This document shows positions 28,667-37,181 of a stretch of DNA of 64,000 nt, piece by piece. The position numbers and the translations under genes are program-made. Source of the stretch: Sphingomonas naphthae (lineage in GTDB: Bacteria > Pseudomonadota > Alphaproteobacteria > Sphingomonadales > Sphingomonadaceae); contig NZ_CP117411.1 of the NCBI RefSeq assembly GCF_028607085.1, positions 2,728,001 to 2,792,000 on the forward strand, given 5' to 3'. The notes under the pieces were generated by a model. The model had not been told where the DNA came from. It was given only the letters and a program-made list of their open reading frames with translations, and made no database searches. Positions within the stretch are counted from its first letter, which is position 1. Each line of letters opens with the position of its first letter.

Positions 28667-28747
28667 GGCATGTCGGGAGGGCGGACGAGAGAGACGCCAA
28701 GGTCCGCCCTCACCCATCCATGCTGGCCTGATCTCATCGTTGGAGGG

Positions 28748-29740
28748 TCACGGCAGCGCGGCGAACCTGCGCTGGTGTCCCTCGACCATGTCGCTCAACG
28801 CCCTCGGTGCGAGCACTTCGACGGAGTCGCCCCAGGAGTAGAGGTGCCACGTCATCTCCAGATGCCCTGACGCTTCAAACCGCACGATGAGCGATCCGTC
28901 GTCGAGCTCCTCGGTCGTCTGCTTCGGGTGGAAGACATATCGACGTGCCCGCGCGGCGGCGTCCGGCTTGAATCGCCACGCGACCTCTCCGAACTCCCTC
29001 TCGCTTTCGTAGGAACCGAAGCCCTTCTCGGCGTGCTTCTTGAGATTGAAGCCGGGATCGATCTCGAAGGTTTCATCCAACAGCTCGGCCTTGTAGATCT
29101 CCTCTACCCGATAGTGCTGAAGGTTGGCCTTCGGGCCCTTGGCGGCGTCGCGCGCGACGAGATACCTGCGGACCCCGAGAAGCAGCCCGTGCGGTGCTAC
29201 GACGCGCTCCTTGGGCGCCTCATCCTCGCGTTTTCGGTAGAGGATGCGAAGCAGGTTGCAGCCCTTGAGCGCCTCATAGATCGCATCCACCACGTGTTCA
29301 TCGCCCGCAGGCCTGGGTCCCGGGCGGGCTGCATGACCCAACGCCTCGAGAACGGCCTCCTTGTCGACATCGAGCCGCGTGCCCTGCTCGGGCGGAATGA
29401 GAGCTTTGACTTTCCGCTCTAAGCTGCGCGCTCGAGATGCTTCCTGCTTCATTCCAGCGCGATCGAGCTGATTTATAGCCTCAGCAAGAGCAACAAGTTC
29501 GTCTGAAGATGGTGTAAGAAGGTGAGCTATATGTCGGGCGGGGATGGACCACCGAGCGCGCCGGTCATCCCCAATTCGATATTCGGTTTGGGGAAACGCT
29601 GCCTGCAGCGCGACTGTCATCCTTTGCGCCGTACGCTCCGAGCACGCAAATTCTTCTGCGATATCTTCCACGGTGACACCACGACGGCCTGTCGCGAGCA
29701 TCGCAAGTCTAAGAAGCTCCTGCGCTTTCGAAAATGCCAT
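28748..29740 (-). CDS. WYL-domain transcriptional regulator
   Basis: 330-aa regulator. The N-terminal HTH (ELLRLAMLATGRRGVTVEDIAEEFACSERTAQRM) is followed by a WYL domain (LRILYRKREDEAPKERVVAPHGLLLGVRRYLVA) and the C-terminal WCX-type extension (VAWRFKPDAAARARRYVFH). WYL proteins often repress or activate defence and DNA-damage genes. It is divergent from the nuclease-helicase gene, with only 64 bases between the chosen starts. ATG 29740 is preferred, as upstream in-frame starts run into the divergent gene. Confidence 0.88.
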   Translation of the reverse strand: MAFSKAQELLRLAMLATGRRGVTVEDIAEEFACSERTAQRMTVALQAAFPQTEYRIGDDRRARWSIPARHIAHLLTPSSDELVALAEAINQLDRAGMKQEASRARSLERKVKALIPPEQGTRLDVDKEAVLEALGHAARPGPRPAGDEHVVDAIYEALKGCNLLRILYRKREDEAPKERVVAPHGLLLGVRRYLVARDAAKGPKANLQHYRVEEIYKAELLDETFEIDPGFNLKKHAEKGFGSYESEREFGEVAWRFKPDAAARARRYVFHPKQTTEELDDGSLIVRFEASGHLEMTWHLYSWGDSVEVLAPRALSDMVEGHQRRFAALP

Positions 29741-29754
29741 GATACAAGCTCCCC

Positions 29755-29767
29755 GACAGCTTTTGAC
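29755..29767 (+). repeat. 13-bp direct repeat, copy 1 (before nuclease-helicase gene)
   Basis: GACAGCTTTTGAC, identical to 33129-33141. Similarity continues as CxCGCxTG in both places. It stands about 40 bases before the nuclease-helicase start. Confidence 0.7.
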
Positions 29768-29786
29768 ACCCACGCATGCTATGTCA
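29764..29786. promoter_or_regulatory. inverted repeat TGACA-N13-TGTCA in the WYL/nuclease divergent promoter
   Basis: TGACA at 29764-29768 and TGTCA at 29782-29786 flank 13 bases that include the short palindrome GCATGC. TTGACA here also fits a -35 box for the rightward gene. It overlaps one copy of the 13-bp repeat GACAGCTTTTGAC (29755-29767). A candidate WYL operator. Confidence 0.4.
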
Positions 29787-29804
29787 GTGAAAAGGGTGGT
29801 GTCG

Positions 29805-32800
29805 ATGCGTGTAACTGACGGCGGGTTGCGACTGTCCGCGTCCGATCTGATGAGGTTCAAGGGATGCCGTCACGCATCGACGCTCGATCTACGGCTGATC
29901 GAGATCGGCGATCTGACGCCCTGCGCGGACGGTGAGGAAGCCGAGTTGCTGCAGCGGCAGGGGGACGCGCACGAGCTAGCCTTCCTCGAGGAGCTCCGCT
30001 CGTCTGGTCGAACGGTGGTCGAGATCCCCAAGGACGGCATTTCACTCGAGAAGTCGGTCGGACTCACGGCGGATGCCATGCGCCAAGGCCCCGACATCAT
30101 CTTCCAAGGTGCGCTTCTTGGCGGTGTGTGGGGAGGCTATTCCGATTTCCTCCAACGCGTCGACACCCCTTCAGGACTGGGGGAATGGTCGTACGAAGTC
30201 GTCGACACCAAGCTCAAGCGGAAGCCTGATCCTAAGCACGTCCTTCAGCTCTCCCTGTATTCCGACCTCATTGCCGAGGTTCAGGGTGTTCGCCCGGAAG
30301 CCGCCCATCTCCAGCTCGGGGACGGGTCGCGTTTCACGGTCCGTCTGGGTGACGTGTCCTCGTACGCGCGGCACGCCCGCGCCGTGTTCGAGGTCTTCCT
30401 ACAGGAGCGTCCCGCGACCCGGCCCGATCCCGTCTCGAGTTGTAGCCTCTGCAGATGGCGGGAACACTGCCACTCGGAGTGGGAGAGGCTTGACAGTCTC
30501 TCGCTGGTCGCCGGCATCACGAAGTCGCAGCGCCGCAAGATCGAGGCGGCCGGAGTGACCACGCTCGCCGGGCTGGCGGATGCCGATGCCCGGATCCCGA
30601 AGCTCTCGACCGAGACCCAGTCCCGCCTGCGGGTTCAGGCTCAGCTCCAGAGACGCCGCCGGGCGGGCGGCGCTCCCGGCTTCGAACTGCGTGACTTCGA
30701 GCCCGGCAAGGGGTTGGGACTGCTGCCCGAGCCCGATGACGGCGATCTCTTCTACGACATCGAGGGCGACCCCTATTACGAGGGTGGGCTCGAATACCTT
30801 CACGGTGTCCGGTTCCGTGAGGGCGAGGACTGGGCATTCCGGGCCTTCTGGGCCCACGACCGCGAGGCCGAAGGCCGATCCGTCGCCGAGCTGCTAGATT
30901 TCTTCGTAGCGCATCTGCGCCGCCACCCGAAGGCGCGAATCTATCACTACGCGAACTACGAGATCGCTGCGCTCCGGCGCCTGACCTCGGAGCACCGGGT
31001 CGGCGAGGCGGCGATGGACCAGCTGCAGCGCGAGAGGCGCTTCGTCGATCTCTTCAAGGTTGTCTCTGGATCCCTCATCGCTTCGGAGAAGGGCTACTCG
31101 ATCAAGGACCTCGAGGCCTTCTACATGCCGAAGCGCGATGCCGACGTGGCCACGGCCGGCGCGAGCGTTGTCTTCTACGAGAACTGGCGCGAGTCGGGCG
31201 ATGATGGCCTTCTCGAGAAGATCTACGACTACAACAGGACGGACTGCATCTCGACGCAGCTTCTGCGCGACTGGCTCGTAAGCGACGTGAGGCCTGCTGA
31301 GATGCCTTGGCCTCAGCTCGGCGAGATCTCCGACGCTGGCGCCTTGGCCAACGTCGATGCCGAGGACGCCGAGGTCGCGGCTCTGCGGGCGAGGCTCGCG
31401 CCGGTCGGCGAACGTCTCGGCGACGGAGTCGCAGAGCTGCTTCTGGACCTGAACTTCTTCCACAAGCGGGAGGACAAGCCCGCATGGTGGGCGATCTTCG
31501 ATCGTCTCGCGCAGGAAAGCGAGGAATTGATCGACGACCTCGAGTGCATTCAAGGACTGGAGGCCGTCGGCGAGGCCGTGAAGGTGACCGCCAAGTCGTT
31601 CGAGCGCACCTACAGATTCCCCACGCAGGAGACGAAGCTGCGCGCCGGCAAGAAGCCCTGCGTGAAGCCCGCAGCGATGCCCGAGGACGTTGACCTTCGC
31701 GAGATCGATGTGACGGCGGGAACGCTCGTGCTGCGCCGATCGAGTGCGAAGGGCGCGCTTCCTGACAAGCTCGATCTGATCCCGGGAAAGCCGATTGCCA
31801 ACGCGACGCTTCGGACCGCCGTTGCCGCTGTGACCGAGGCCGTAATCCAAGACAGCGGCACGACTGCAGCGGTCGAACATCTCCTCACGCGTGCCGCTCC
31901 GCGGTTCGTCGACGGCTCTCGCCCTGAAGGCATCATCGACGAGACCGGAGATCTCCCCAGTCAGACGAGCGCCGCCATCGGTGCGATGGACGGCACGACG
32001 CTTGCGATTCAGGGGCCGCCGGGGACGGGCAAGACCTATGTCAGCGCGCTTTCGATCCTCGACCTTGTGCGGGCCGGCAAGCGTGTCGGCGTCTCGTCGA
32101 ACAGCCACAAGGCGATCGGCAATCTTCTTGAAGCGGTCGCGGATCGCGCGCTTGCGGAGGGTGCGCGCTGCCGTGTCGTGCAAAAGGCCAACGATGAAGG
32201 CGACGACGACCGACATCCCGGCATCTCCCTCGTGTCAGCCAACGATGCTCCCGAGATCGCGACCGCCGACGTCGTCGGGGCTACTGCTTGGCATTTCGCC
32301 AGATACGAGGCGCCTGCCTTCGACTATCTCTTCGTTGACGAGGCGGGGCAGGTCTCGCTCGCCAACATCGTCGCTATGTCGCGAGCAGCCAGGAACATCG
32401 TGCTGGTCGGGGATCCCATGCAGCTGCCGCAGCCGCTTCAGGGATCGCATCCCGGCCGGAGCGGAGAGTCTTGTCTGGAATACCTGATCGACGGCCACCG
32501 TGTCGTGCCTGCGGATCGGGGGATCTTCATGCCGGTGAGCCGACGCATGCACCCCGCCGTCTGCAGCTTCATCTCAACCGCAGTCTACGAGGACCGGCTC
32601 CACTCCGACGACGCAGCCGGCCGACAGGATCTCAGGCTCACGACGGGGCATTCGCTCATCGGTGCGGGGGTTCGCGCTGTCTCTCATGTCGGACGATCGC
32701 AGGTTTGTCCGGAGGAGATCGCGGCCGTTCGCGACCAGATCAAGGCGCTGGTCGGGTCGACCTACCGGAGCCGCGATGGCTCCGAGAGGGTTACTGACTA

Positions 32801-33140
32801 CGCCGACATCCTCGTTGTGGCACCCTATAACGCACAGGTGAACGCCCTTCGTGCGGCGCTTCCCCAGCAGGTCCGGGTCGGAACGGTGGACCGCTTCCAG
32901 GGGCAGGAGGCTCCGGTCTGTCTCGTGTCCATGGCGACGTCGAGCGGCGAGGAGCTACCCCGGGACATCGAGTTCCTGTTCTCGCTCAACCGGATCAATG
33001 TCGCGGTCTCCCGCGCTCAGGCGGCAGCCATAGTATTCGCCAGCCCGCTGCTGCTCGAAACGCCGTGCCGGTCGGTGCAGGAGATGTCGCTCGTCAACGC
33101 GCTCTGTCTCCTGCGGGAGCACGGGGGTGACAGCTTTTGA
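29805..33140 (+). CDS. RecB-like nuclease (TM0106 type) + DEDD exonuclease + SF1 helicase fusion
   Basis: 1111-aa protein with three parts. Residues about 1-220 are a RecB-like nuclease: GGYSDFLQ, EVVDTKLKRKP and HVLQLSLYSDL give the D...D-x-K...Q-x3-Y pattern, and a Cys cluster (CSLCRWREHC) may hold Fe-S. Residues about 300-490 look like an RNase-H-fold exonuclease (FYDIEGDP, YHYANYE, YNRTDCIST). Residues about 720-1110 are an SF1 helicase with Walker A GPPGTGKT (from 737), Walker B FVDEAGQ and C-terminal VDRFQGQE and NVAVSRAQ. ATG 29805 or 29781 could be the start. The partner is the divergent WYL regulator. A role in DNA repair or phage defence is inferred. Confidence 0.87.
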   Translation: MRVTDGGLRLSASDLMRFKGCRHASTLDLRLIEIGDLTPCADGEEAELLQRQGDAHELAFLEELRSSGRTVVEIPKDGISLEKSVGLTADAMRQGPDIIFQGALLGGVWGGYSDFLQRVDTPSGLGEWSYEVVDTKLKRKPDPKHVLQLSLYSDLIAEVQGVRPEAAHLQLGDGSRFTVRLGDVSSYARHARAVFEVFLQERPATRPDPVSSCSLCRWREHCHSEWERLDSLSLVAGITKSQRRKIEAAGVTTLAGLADADARIPKLSTETQSRLRVQAQLQRRRRAGGAPGFELRDFEPGKGLGLLPEPDDGDLFYDIEGDPYYEGGLEYLHGVRFREGEDWAFRAFWAHDREAEGRSVAELLDFFVAHLRRHPKARIYHYANYEIAALRRLTSEHRVGEAAMDQLQRERRFVDLFKVVSGSLIASEKGYSIKDLEAFYMPKRDADVATAGASVVFYENWRESGDDGLLEKIYDYNRTDCISTQLLRDWLVSDVRPAEMPWPQLGEISDAGALANVDAEDAEVAALRARLAPVGERLGDGVAELLLDLNFFHKREDKPAWWAIFDRLAQESEELIDDLECIQGLEAVGEAVKVTAKSFERTYRFPTQETKLRAGKKPCVKPAAMPEDVDLREIDVTAGTLVLRRSSAKGALPDKLDLIPGKPIANATLRTAVAAVTEAVIQDSGTTAAVEHLLTRAAPRFVDGSRPEGIIDETGDLPSQTSAAIGAMDGTTLAIQGPPGTGKTYVSALSILDLVRAGKRVGVSSNSHKAIGNLLEAVADRALAEGARCRVVQKANDEGDDDRHPGISLVSANDAPEIATADVVGATAWHFARYEAPAFDYLFVDEAGQVSLANIVAMSRAARNIVLVGDPMQLPQPLQGSHPGRSGESCLEYLIDGHRVVPADRGIFMPVSRRMHPAVCSFISTAVYEDRLHSDDAAGRQDLRLTTGHSLIGAGVRAVSHVGRSQVCPEEIAAVRDQIKALVGSTYRSRDGSERVTDYADILVVAPYNAQVNALRAALPQQVRVGTVDRFQGQEAPVCLVSMATSSGEELPRDIEFLFSLNRINVAVSRAQAAAIVFASPLLLETPCRSVQEMSLVNALCLLREHGGDSF

Positions 33141-33141
33141 C
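33129..33141 (+). repeat. 13-bp direct repeat, copy 2 (before beta-grasp-like gene)
   Basis: GACAGCTTTTGAC overlapping the stop codon of the nuclease-helicase gene, 46 bases before the small downstream gene. It is identical to 29755-29767. Confidence 0.7.
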
Positions 33142-33186
33142 GTGCCCGCGTGAGAAACCCTTCTTGTCGAAGAAGGAGACAGTGAC

Positions 33187-33447
33187 ATGGGTTTCTCGGA
33201 CATCGGACTGCGCCACATCGTCGACGTTGACGGTCAGCTCCTTGGGATCGACGCCGGTGTGATCGACACCAGCGCGCTTCTCGCCCGCGCGAACCGGCCC
33301 AGCGATCGGCAGCTCTGGGTGGTGAGGGCGGGAGAGCGTTTCCTGCTCCAGTCGAAGCAGCGAATTCACCTGTCCGAGGACGAAGTCCTGTTCTTCGAGA
33401 CGACGGCCGTGAACAGCTGGCACGCCGCGAACCTGCTCGCTGCCTGA
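33187..33447 (+). CDS. small protein, possible ubiquitin-like beta-grasp (multiubiquitin-type) fold
   Basis: 86-aa soluble protein. The pattern IVDVDGQLLGIDAGVIDTSALLARANRPSDRQLWV...LSEDEVLFFETT resembles one repeat of bacterial multiubiquitin proteins: an I-x-DG start, a T-x-x-LL helix, a central strand and an acidic turn ending in E-x-x-F-F-E-T. There is no C-terminal Gly-Gly, and no E1, E2 or JAB gene nearby. GAAGGAG precedes the ATG. The fold is a guess by eye; the gene itself looks real. Confidence 0.65.
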   Translation: MGFSDIGLRHIVDVDGQLLGIDAGVIDTSALLARANRPSDRQLWVVRAGERFLLQSKQRIHLSEDEVLFFETTAVNSWHAANLLAA

Positions 33448-33469
33448 CCGCCCGATCACGGAACGCAAA

Positions 33470-33502
33470 GGCCGCCAGACGCGGTGATCGCGAGTGGCGG
33501 CC
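33470..33502. terminator. hairpin between convergent genes
   Basis: GGCCGCCA (33470-33477) and TGGCGGCC (33495-33502) form a perfect 8-bp stem around a 17-base loop between the small 33.2-kb gene and the DUF4142 gene, which converge. A short CTTAT follows. Probably a two-way terminator. Confidence 0.45.
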
Positions 33503-33542
33503 CTTATCTGCTCTGCGGTTGCAAGACCGCGAAGCGGCTGGA

Positions 33543-34025
33543 TTAGAGGGTCGGCAGCATGGACGCATGCATCTCGACGACCGGCACGATCTTGGCGGCG
33601 GTCATCTTGAGGTGCGTGGCGGAGCCGTTCGCCGAATAGTCCTTCATGAGCGCCAAGGCTTCGGCATGCGCCGCCTTCTGCTGCTTCACGTAGAGCTCGT
33701 CCTTGGTCTTGCCCGCCGGGACTGCCTTCAGCGCCGTCAGGTCGGTACGCTGTGCCACCGTCAGGGATGGCGCCTTAAGCGCGAGGCCGTCGGCTTTCGC
33801 CGCGGCTGTGACCATCTTCGTACTCTTTGTGTGGTCCGTGATCATCTTCGTGGCGAACTTGCTGATCGTCGGGTTCTTCGACGTCGCCATGAGCTTCGCG
33901 GAGTCTATTTCGAACGTATCGGACGCGCCTGCCTTTTCGACGAACTCGGAAGGCTTGGGCGTTTCGGCATAGGCGGCCGACGCGACGAACCCTAGCGTGA
34001 GCGTCGCGGTGAGAAGTACTTTCAT
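33543..34025 (-). CDS. DUF4142 periplasmic protein
   Basis: 160-aa exported helical protein. A Sec signal MKVLLTATLTLGFVASAAYA is cleaved after AYA. The rest has the DUF4142 pattern: FEIDSAKLMATSKNPTISKFATKMITDHTKSTKMV, a ferritin-like four-helix bundle. ATG 34025 is preferred to 34031 because the purine-rich AGGGGA lies at the right distance only from the former. A CGAAC-N16-CGTT sequence just upstream resembles the general-stress promoter. Function unknown; common in alphaproteobacterial stress regulons. Confidence 0.85.
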   Translation of the reverse strand: MKVLLTATLTLGFVASAAYAETPKPSEFVEKAGASDTFEIDSAKLMATSKNPTISKFATKMITDHTKSTKMVTAAAKADGLALKAPSLTVAQRTDLTALKAVPAGKTKDELYVKQQKAAHAEALALMKDYSANGSATHLKMTAAKIVPVVEMHASMLPTL

Positions 34026-34051
34026 GATCATCCCCTACAAAGAACTATCGC

Positions 34052-34076
34052 AACGCGTCGCGCGGCATTTTGTTCG
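34052..34076 (-). promoter_or_regulatory. EcfG-like general stress promoter of the DUF4142 gene
   Basis: Read on the minus strand: CGAAC, 16 bases, CGTT, ending 27 bases before ATG 34025. The consensus for the alphaproteobacterial EcfG sigma factor is GGAAC-N16/17-CGTT, so one base of the -35 box differs. Confidence 0.45.
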
Positions 34077-34129
34077 ACAGCGCGCCGATAACTGATTTAG
34101 GTTAGTCCTTGTCTTATCTCGGTCCGAAG

Positions 34130-34273
34130 TCATCGCTTCTTGGCCGCGGCACCCTTCTTGCCGAGTTCGGACTGCGCCGCCGACGACTTGCGTGGATTCT
34201 TTTCGCCGTCTTTGGCCGCCTTTGCGTTGGCACGCTTCGCAGTCTCGCTTCCGTGCCCCTTCTTCTCCGCCAT
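34130..34273 (-). CDS. small basic Lys/Ala-rich protein
   Basis: 47-aa protein MAEKKGHGSETAKRANAK... ending GKKGAAAKKR, with about one third Lys/Arg and no hydrophobic segment. It may bind nucleic acid or resemble the KGG-type stress-induced proteins. It lies between the DUF4142 and aldo-keto reductase genes on the same strand. In-frame starts further upstream have no ribosome site. Compositional bias makes the call uncertain. Confidence 0.5.
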   Translation of the reverse strand: MAEKKGHGSETAKRANAKAAKDGEKNPRKSSAAQSELGKKGAAAKKR

Positions 34274-34351
34274 GAGCATTTTCCCGTCCCGGAACCTGAG
34301 TTTTGGAATGAACGCGCAACGCGATCGCAATCTCCGCGCATCTCGCCGGAG

Positions 34352-35182
34352 CTAGAGCATCTCCAACGGCCCGGGCTTCGTGGGCCGCGGAAAGGATTTT
34401 TCTAGCTCAATCATGTCCGCTTCATCCAAGGTCAGTTCCGGGGCGCAGCAAATCTCTCGGACGTGGGCGCGCTTCGCCGCTTTCGGGATCGCGATCATAC
34501 CAGGCGTCCGAAGGAGCCACGCAAGGGCTACCTGGACGGGCGTCACTCCCCTCCTGCGAGCCATGTTCTCGAGCGCGGGGTGGTTTAGCAGACGTCCCTG
34601 CTCGACGGGGCTGTAGGCCATTACGGGAATGCCTCGCCTCGAAAGCCAGGGGAGCAGTTCGAATTCGGGTCCACGCCGGCTCAGATTGTAGAGGATCTGG
34701 TCGGTGGCGCACGCTCCACCGCCGACCGCGACCAGCTCCTCCATGTCGTCGATATCGAGGTTGCTCACGCCCCAACGCAGGATCTTCCCAGCCTGGACGA
34801 GGCGTTCCATCGCCTCGACCGTCTCGGCGAGCGGCACGCTACCGCGCCAGTGAAGCAGATAGAGATCCAACCGGTCGGTGCCGAGCCGATCGAGGCTCGC
34901 CTCGCAGGCTTTGGCGATGCGGGCGCGGGAGGCGTTCTGCGGATAGGCCTTGCTGACGAGGAAGACCTCGTGCCTCCGGCCGCGGATCGCCTCGCCGACC
35001 ACCCTTTCGGCACCTCCGTCGGCATACATCTCGGCCGTGTCGATGAGGGTCATGCCCTGGTCGACCCCGAAGCGAAGAGCGTCGATCTCTTCGTCCCGCA
35101 AGGCGTCGGACTCGCCCATGTTCCAGGTGCCTTGTCCAAGCGCCGGAACGTTGGTGCCATCCGGGAGGCTGGCGGTCCTCAT
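34352..35182 (-). CDS. aldo/keto reductase
   Basis: 276-aa NADPH-dependent oxidoreductase of the AKR superfamily, (beta/alpha)8 barrel. LIDTAEMYADGGAERVVGEAI contains catalytic Asp and Tyr; LVSKAYPQNASRARI gives Lys; LDLYLLHWRG gives His. The C-terminal IPKAAKRAHVRE is the cofactor-phosphate-binding region. It resembles the YeaE-type AKRs that reduce methylglyoxal and other reactive aldehydes. Its ATG overlaps the stop of the ClpP-like gene by one base. Confidence 0.92.
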   Translation of the reverse strand: MRTASLPDGTNVPALGQGTWNMGESDALRDEEIDALRFGVDQGMTLIDTAEMYADGGAERVVGEAIRGRRHEVFLVSKAYPQNASRARIAKACEASLDRLGTDRLDLYLLHWRGSVPLAETVEAMERLVQAGKILRWGVSNLDIDDMEELVAVGGGACATDQILYNLSRRGPEFELLPWLSRRGIPVMAYSPVEQGRLLNHPALENMARRRGVTPVQVALAWLLRTPGMIAIPKAAKRAHVREICCAPELTLDEADMIELEKSFPRPTKPGPLEML

Positions 35183-35751
35183 CAGATCACCGCAGCGACG
35201 AGGCCGAGCTGCTGCGCCTCGCTCGCTTCGATGTACCAGTTCGAAGGTGCCTTCTCGAGCAGTTCATCCATCGTGACGCGGGAGCCGGCGATGAGGTTCT
35301 CGAACCCCTCGTTCTGGATCGCGATCGATGCCTCGATCTCGTGGAGGGTGGCCTTCACGGTGGCAATGCAGGTCGTCAGCGGTCCATCGATCGCGAGCTG
35401 CTTCGAGAGCTTCCGCTCGTGGATCATCAGCCTCGTGCCGCGCGTGAGGTAGCGGTTCTCGGGCGCGAAGAAGCTCATGAAGGTGGTGCCAGCCGAGTAG
35501 ATCGCGGCCTTGCCGAGGAAGACGATGCGCCGGCCGGGTTCGAGTTCGCTGTGGAACCGGACGTCTTCGCCCATCATGCGAGCCACCTCGGGGTCGCCTC
35601 CGAGGGTCGATAGCTCAACCACGATCAACCCCTCCGCCGGTGCACCTGCGAGTTGGTCCCTGAAGCTCTTGTACATTTCGTAATCGACCCCGCCGGAAAG
35701 CAGGATGACGGGATCTTTGAAGTCGTGTGCGGTCAGCGTTTCGGTGGCCAT
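35182..35751 (-). CDS. ClpP-like serine protease (S14 family)
   Basis: 189-aa ClpP-fold protein. STLGGDPEVARMM is the oxyanion loop (usual SPGG), IYSAGTTFMSFF holds the nucleophile Ser (usual SMGA), and LMIHER holds the catalytic His. It is shorter and more divergent than housekeeping ClpP, and no Clp ATPase is nearby. ATG 35751 with GGGA upstream is probably the native start; an in-frame ATG at 35763 touches the IS end at 35764. The insertion separates the gene from its original upstream region, so expression may be lost or driven by the IS. Confidence 0.8.
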   Translation of the reverse strand: MATETLTAHDFKDPVILLSGGVDYEMYKSFRDQLAGAPAEGLIVVELSTLGGDPEVARMMGEDVRFHSELEPGRRIVFLGKAAIYSAGTTFMSFFAPENRYLTRGTRLMIHERKLSKQLAIDGPLTTCIATVKATLHEIEASIAIQNEGFENLIAGSRVTMDELLEKAPSNWYIEASEAQQLGLVAAVI

Positions 35752-35780
35752 GTCGATTCCCATTGACCTGCTCCCCGTTT

Positions 35781-36629
35781 TCATGCCGCTGATAAGTTAG
35801 CTTCGGTGTCCTCATGCCCCTGGCGGGGGCGGTTGGTAAACTCGGCGGGCGCCATGCCGCCGAGGCTGCTGTGCGGACGCACGGTGTTATAGTCTGTCCG
35901 CCATGCCTCGATGATCCGTCTCGCCGCAGCCAGCGAGGAGAACAGGTGCTCGTTCAGGCACTCGTCGCGCAAGCGACCATTGAAGCTCTCGACAAAGCCG
36001 TTCTGCTGCGGCTTGCCCGGCGCGATGTAATGCCACTCCACGCCCGTGTCCTGGCACCAGGCGAGGACGGCGTGACTGGTCAGTTCGGTCCCGTTGTCGC
36101 TGACCACCATGCATGGCAGCCCACGACGCTCGGCGATGGCCGTCAGCTCCCGCACGACACGCCGCCCTGACAGCGAGGTATCGACGATGCAGGCCAGGCA
36201 CTCCCGGCTGTAGTCGTCGATGACATTGAGCAGGCGGAACCGCCGGCCGCAGGCCAATGCATCCGACACGAAGTCGAGCGACCAGCGCTGGTTGGGTTCC
36301 TGCGGAATCGCCATCGGCGCCCGCGTGCCCAACGCTCGTTTTCGGCCGCCGCGCTTTCGCACCGTCAGCCGCTCCTCGCGATACAGCCGGTACATCTTCT
36401 TCAGGTTCATGCCCTTGCCTTCACGCCGGAGCAGGACCGCCAGCCGGCGATAACCGAACCGACGACGCTCGTTGGCGATCTCGCGCATCCGTTCGCGCAC
36501 AGCGTCGTCCTTCCCGCGAAGCGGCTCATATTGCCATGCCGACCGGTTGACCCCGATCAGTCTGCAAGCGCGACGCTCGGAGAAGCCGTGGTCGGCCATC
36601 AGCTTCTCCACCGCAGCGTAGCGATCCAC
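35781..36629 (-). CDS. IS3-family transposase OrfB, copy 2
   Basis: 282-aa DDE transposase subunit, identical in sequence to the product at 8660-9508 (D119, D178, E214 all present). Probably expressed mainly as OrfAB by frameshifting. Confidence 0.93.
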   Translation of the reverse strand: MDRYAAVEKLMADHGFSERRACRLIGVNRSAWQYEPLRGKDDAVRERMREIANERRRFGYRRLAVLLRREGKGMNLKKMYRLYREERLTVRKRGGRKRALGTRAPMAIPQEPNQRWSLDFVSDALACGRRFRLLNVIDDYSRECLACIVDTSLSGRRVVRELTAIAERRGLPCMVVSDNGTELTSHAVLAWCQDTGVEWHYIAPGKPQQNGFVESFNGRLRDECLNEHLFSSLAAARRIIEAWRTDYNTVRPHSSLGGMAPAEFTNRPRQGHEDTEANLSAA

Positions 36630-36637
36630 AGACCGGG

Positions 36638-36901
36638 TCAGTTTTTTCCCAGCAGATCCTTCAGCGCCGACACGTCCAGCATCGACTCCGCCAGCAGCTT
36701 CTTCAGCCGACGGTTCTCATCCTCGAGCGTGCGCAACCGCGCCGCCTCCGACACGGTCATGCCGCCGTACTTCGCCTTCCAGTTGTAGAACGTCGCATCG
36801 CTGATGCCATGCTTCCGGCATAGCTCGGCGGTCTTCACGCCCGCCTCGTGCTCACGCAGCACGCCAATAATCTGGTCCTCGGTAAAACGGCCTCGACGCA
36901 T
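36638..36901 (-). CDS. IS3-family transposase OrfA, copy 2
   Basis: 87-aa HTH and coiled-coil protein identical to the product at 8388-8651. The in-phase slippery heptamer A AAA AAC is at 36641-36647 on the minus strand. Confidence 0.93.
   Translation of the reverse strand: MRRGRFTEDQIIGVLREHEAGVKTAELCRKHGISDATFYNWKAKYGGMTVSEAARLRTLEDENRRLKKLLAESMLDVSALKDLLGKN
36641..36647 (-). promoter_or_regulatory. -1 ribosomal frameshift heptamer of IS copy 2
   Basis: A AAA AAC in phase before the orfA stop, as in copy 1. Confidence 0.7.
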
Positions 36902-37181
36902 CGCTCGTCTCCATCTGACGAGCTAACCTACCAATGGCATGATTTCCGGGGAGCAGGTCACCATGATTCAATGGGGCTCGGAAACGCTCTCGGCAGACAA
37001 TGGAGCCATCAGCGAAGCAAATCGAAATCGCGTCTTCGGACCAACCGGTTCGGTGACCGAAGGCACGTTTGGTTTGGCGACGTTGTCGGAACGGCAATCG
37101 TACTAATCCAGGTTACACTCAGGCACGGAATGGGCGCGAAGGCGTTCGGCGCCAAGTTTCTGGAAAACGGGGTCCGACACG

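Larger units (their letters stand above)
35764..36960 (-). mobile_element. IS3-family insertion sequence (IS407-like), copy 2
   Basis: 1197 bp, same ends (TGACCTGCTCCCCG) and same encoded proteins as copy 1, but inverted. It is flanked by a 4-bp target duplication CCAT (35760-35763 and 36961-36964), typical of the IS407 group. This shows a simple insertion at this place, just in front of the ClpP-like gene. Both copies being identical implies recent transposition. Confidence 0.95.
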
